A stretch of 6,424 nucleotides of DNA from Polyangia bacterium (GTDB lineage Bacteria > Myxococcota_A > Polyangia > Polyangiales > Polyangiaceae). The position numbers and the translations under genes were made by a program. Below the pieces are notes generated by a model. That model saw only the letters and a list, made by a program, of their open reading frames with translations, was not told the origin of the DNA and ran no database searches. Positions 5,184-6,424 of the stretch are shown piece by piece. Positions within the stretch are counted from its first letter, which is position 1. The number at the start of each line of letters is the position of its first letter. The stretch covers positions 1 to 6,424 of the forward strand of contig JAUIKB010000345.1 in the NCBI GenBank assembly GCA_030430975.1, in the 5' to 3' direction.

Positions 5184-6310
5184 AGCAAGAAGAAACTCAG
5201 ATCTGGGAGTGGTACGCTTCGAATCGGGTGCGCAGCGAGCATGTCGACGCTCTGCGAGTCGATCTGCTGAAGTCGACCTATCGCATCGATCGCGATGCTG
5301 ATCCAGCGATCTACAATCTGGCGTCGGGTGTAGTGGAGCGACTGGGAATCGATGTGCCAATCACGATTTATCAAGCCCAGAACCCAGAAGGGCTCAACGC
5401 CTCGCTGGCCTACTTGCCAGAAGAAGCCCACATTGTGCTTCACGGTCCGCTGAAAAGCAGATTGTCGGAGGCGGAAATGCGAGCCTTGTTGGCTCACGAA
5501 TTGGGGCATATGCTGCTGTACAACCAGTGGGATGGCGAGTTGCTGATCGCCTCTCAAGTCTTGTCTGCAATGACGCACGACCGCCAGGCCGATGTGTCCC
5601 ACTTCGCCAGTGCTCGGTTATTCTATCTCTACACCGAAGTGTTCTGTGATCGTGTCGCCCTGGAGGTGAGCGATTCGCCACTTGAGGTAATCTCAATGCT
5701 GGTCAAGATCGCCACGGACCTGGAGGAAGTGAATCCCGAAAGCTATTTAAAACAGGCTCAAGAGATTCTTGCTAAAGGCCCCACCAAAACCGAAGGCTAC
5801 TCGCATCCCGAAGCGTACATCCGAGCTCACGTACTGAAGCTATGGCACGACAAGCGAGACGACGCGAATCCCGAGATCACCGAGTTGATCGAAGGGCCGC
5901 CGACTCTCGACGAACTCGATCAACTGGTCGGGGAATTCGGCCCCTTCGTGCGGCTGTTCGGGTTCCGGGCCGAAGAGATCGGCTACGGCACGGCCCGGGT
6001 GCGGCTGCCCTATAATCTGGACCATACGCGGCCGGGCGGCACGATTTCAGGCCCGGCGATCATGGCTCTGGCGGATTACGCGATGTATGTCGCGGTGCTG
6101 GGGGCCATCGGCAACGAACCACTGGCGGTGACGACCAGCCTGAACGTCAATTTCCTGCGCAAACCCGCAGAAACCGATCTGTTGTGCGATGCGAAGCTGC
6201 TGAAGCTGGGCCGCCGGCTGGTGATCGGCGACATGGCGGTACATGCCGACGGCGACGACGAGATGTGCGCCCATGTCACCGCAACCTATTCCATACCGCC
6301 GCAGGGTTGA
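5114..6310 (+). CDS. M48-type zinc metallopeptidase joined in frame to a PaaI-like hotdog thioesterase (likely chimeric)
   Basis: 398 aa. Residues ~11-262 are an M48-like metallopeptidase: the zinc-binding HELGH at 128-132 (His128, His132 as ligands, Glu129 catalytic), a probable third ligand Glu175 in YTEVFCDR, and the late SHPE motif (230-233) typical of the family, followed by helical text ending EITELIEGPPTLDELD. No membrane segments are seen, unlike HtpX. Residues ~266-398 are a hotdog-fold thioesterase of the PaaI type: GPFVRLFGF, the central-helix motif PGGTISGPAIMALADYAMY with probable catalytic Asp321, then TTSLNVNFLRKPA and HVTATYSIPP. This class hydrolyses acyl-CoA thioesters. I know of no natural M48-PaaI fusion. 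Each half looks near complete: the peptidase ends where M48 proteins of this kind usually end, and the thioesterase begins near its usual N-terminus but without a start codon. GC rises across the join. The simplest reading is two genes spliced by a chimeric join near 5897-5924; a real fusion remains possible. Confidence 0.8.
   Translation: MPEGENTAAREPLPYHLAIRDYLKQEETQIWEWYASNRVRSEHVDALRVDLLKSTYRIDRDADPAIYNLASGVVERLGIDVPITIYQAQNPEGLNASLAYLPEEAHIVLHGPLKSRLSEAEMRALLAHELGHMLLYNQWDGELLIASQVLSAMTHDRQADVSHFASARLFYLYTEVFCDRVALEVSDSPLEVISMLVKIATDLEEVNPESYLKQAQEILAKGPTKTEGYSHPEAYIRAHVLKLWHDKRDDANPEITELIEGPPTLDELDQLVGEFGPFVRLFGFRAEEIGYGTARVRLPYNLDHTRPGGTISGPAIMALADYAMYVAVLGAIGNEPLAVTTSLNVNFLRKPAETDLLCDAKLLKLGRRLVIGDMAVHADGDDEMCAHVTATYSIPPQG
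5897..5924. other. Probable junction 2: peptidase to thioesterase
   Basis: The segment coding PPTLDELDQ fits both the end of an M48-type protein and the start of a PaaI-like thioesterase ('LDELxxLVxEFGPF'). Short shared sequence of this kind is where assemblers or recombination join unrelated molecules. Upstream codons are AT-richer (5701-5760 about 50% GC); downstream is GC-richer (6001-6060 about 67%, 6121-6180 about 57%), by hand count. Confidence 0.5.
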
Positions 6311-6326
6311 TGTCTAACCGACGCGC

Positions 6327-6354
6327 TTGCCGTTACCGCTGTTTTTCGTAAGGT
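6327..6354 (+). promoter_or_regulatory. Weak promoter candidate before the M81 gene
   Basis: TTGCCG (6327-6332) and TAAGGT (6349-6354) are separated by 16 bases and lie in the 72-base gap before the M81 gene. The -10 match is poor, so this is only a candidate. The gene could also be co-transcribed with the thioesterase. Confidence 0.2.
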
Positions 6355-6382
6355 GTGCAATCCAATTTCACAAGGTTTGACC

Positions 6383-6424
6383 ATGCGCATAATTGTCGGC
6401 GGATTTCAGCACGAAACCAATACT
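6383..6424 (+). CDS. M81-family (MlrC-type) metallopeptidase, N-terminal 14 codons only
   Basis: ATG 6383 is preceded by AAGG (6372-6375) with 7-base spacing. The only visible residues, MRIIVGGFQHETNT, match the highly characteristic N-terminus of the M81 family (formerly DUF1485; MlrC, linked to microcystin degradation in sphingomonads), in which 'GGFxHETNTF' is conserved and the His is thought to be a metal ligand. Most members act on unknown substrates and are frequent in alphaproteobacteria, which agrees with the flavour of the thioesterase upstream. The gene runs off the right edge. The family call is fairly firm despite the short length because the motif is so distinctive; any specific substrate is unsupported. 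Confidence 0.75.
   Translation, partial: MRIIVGGFQHETNT

Noticed and set aside
5027..5602. Reverse open frame of 191 codons opposite the peptidase gene
   Set aside because: It crosses the proposed junction at 5101 and lies antisense to the HELGH-containing peptidase; no recognisable motif.
5090..5930. Insertion sequence or integron-like element explaining the two junctions
   Set aside because: No transposase or integrase, no target-site duplication and no terminal inverted repeats were found at either junction.

Overview
The first ~5.1 kb looks like chromosomal DNA from a large-genome, high-GC deltaproteobacterium of the myxobacterial type (Polyangia-like). This is inferred from GC near 65% by hand count at 601-660, a membrane-bound eukaryotic-type Ser/Thr kinase, and a lipoprotein with a long Gly/Ser linker followed by cysteine-rich repeats, a style common in that group. 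No rRNA, tRNA, CRISPR array or recognisable insertion sequence was seen.

Layout: (1) 2-766 (+), a 5'-truncated beta-propeller-like protein, overlapped by (2) 759-1523 (+), an uncharacterised 254-aa protein, through a shared ATGAGTGA. (3) 1560-1661 (-) holds the C-terminal 33 codons of a DUF2200-family gene with no matching N-terminal part, probably a decayed remnant. (4) 1815-3395 (-), a receptor-like Ser/Thr kinase with six predicted N-terminal membrane segments and a C-terminal kinase domain. (5) 3505-4140 (-), a Rossmann-fold NAD(P)-binding, epimerase-like protein; the family's usual C-terminal tail can still be read in frame beyond its TAA stop, to 3439. (6) 4314-5183 (+), a cysteine-repeat lipoprotein transcribed divergently from gene 5. 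(7) 5114-6310 (+), a single open frame that reads as an M48-type zinc metallopeptidase joined to a PaaI-like hotdog thioesterase. (8) From 6383 (+), the first 14 codons of an M81 (MlrC-type) metallopeptidase.

The main anomaly is at the right end. The lipoprotein repeat breaks exactly at a codon where a cysteine is expected (5100-5102, TGG instead of TGC/TGT), and a gene with its own GGAG ribosome binding site starts 12 bases later in lower-GC DNA (47-50% in the stretches counted). Near 5897-5924 that peptidase runs without a break into a thioesterase of alphaproteobacterial flavour, and GC rises again. The most economical reading is a composite of three DNA sources (myxobacterium-like, an unassigned lower-GC genome, alphaproteobacterium-like), joined either by assembly or amplification or, less likely, by natural recombination. 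The apparent peptidase-thioesterase fusion should not be taken as a new enzyme until read-level continuity across both joins is shown.

No clear multi-gene novel system is visible. Genes 1-2 are probably co-translated and genes 4-5 are co-oriented and may be co-transcribed. The rest look functionally independent.
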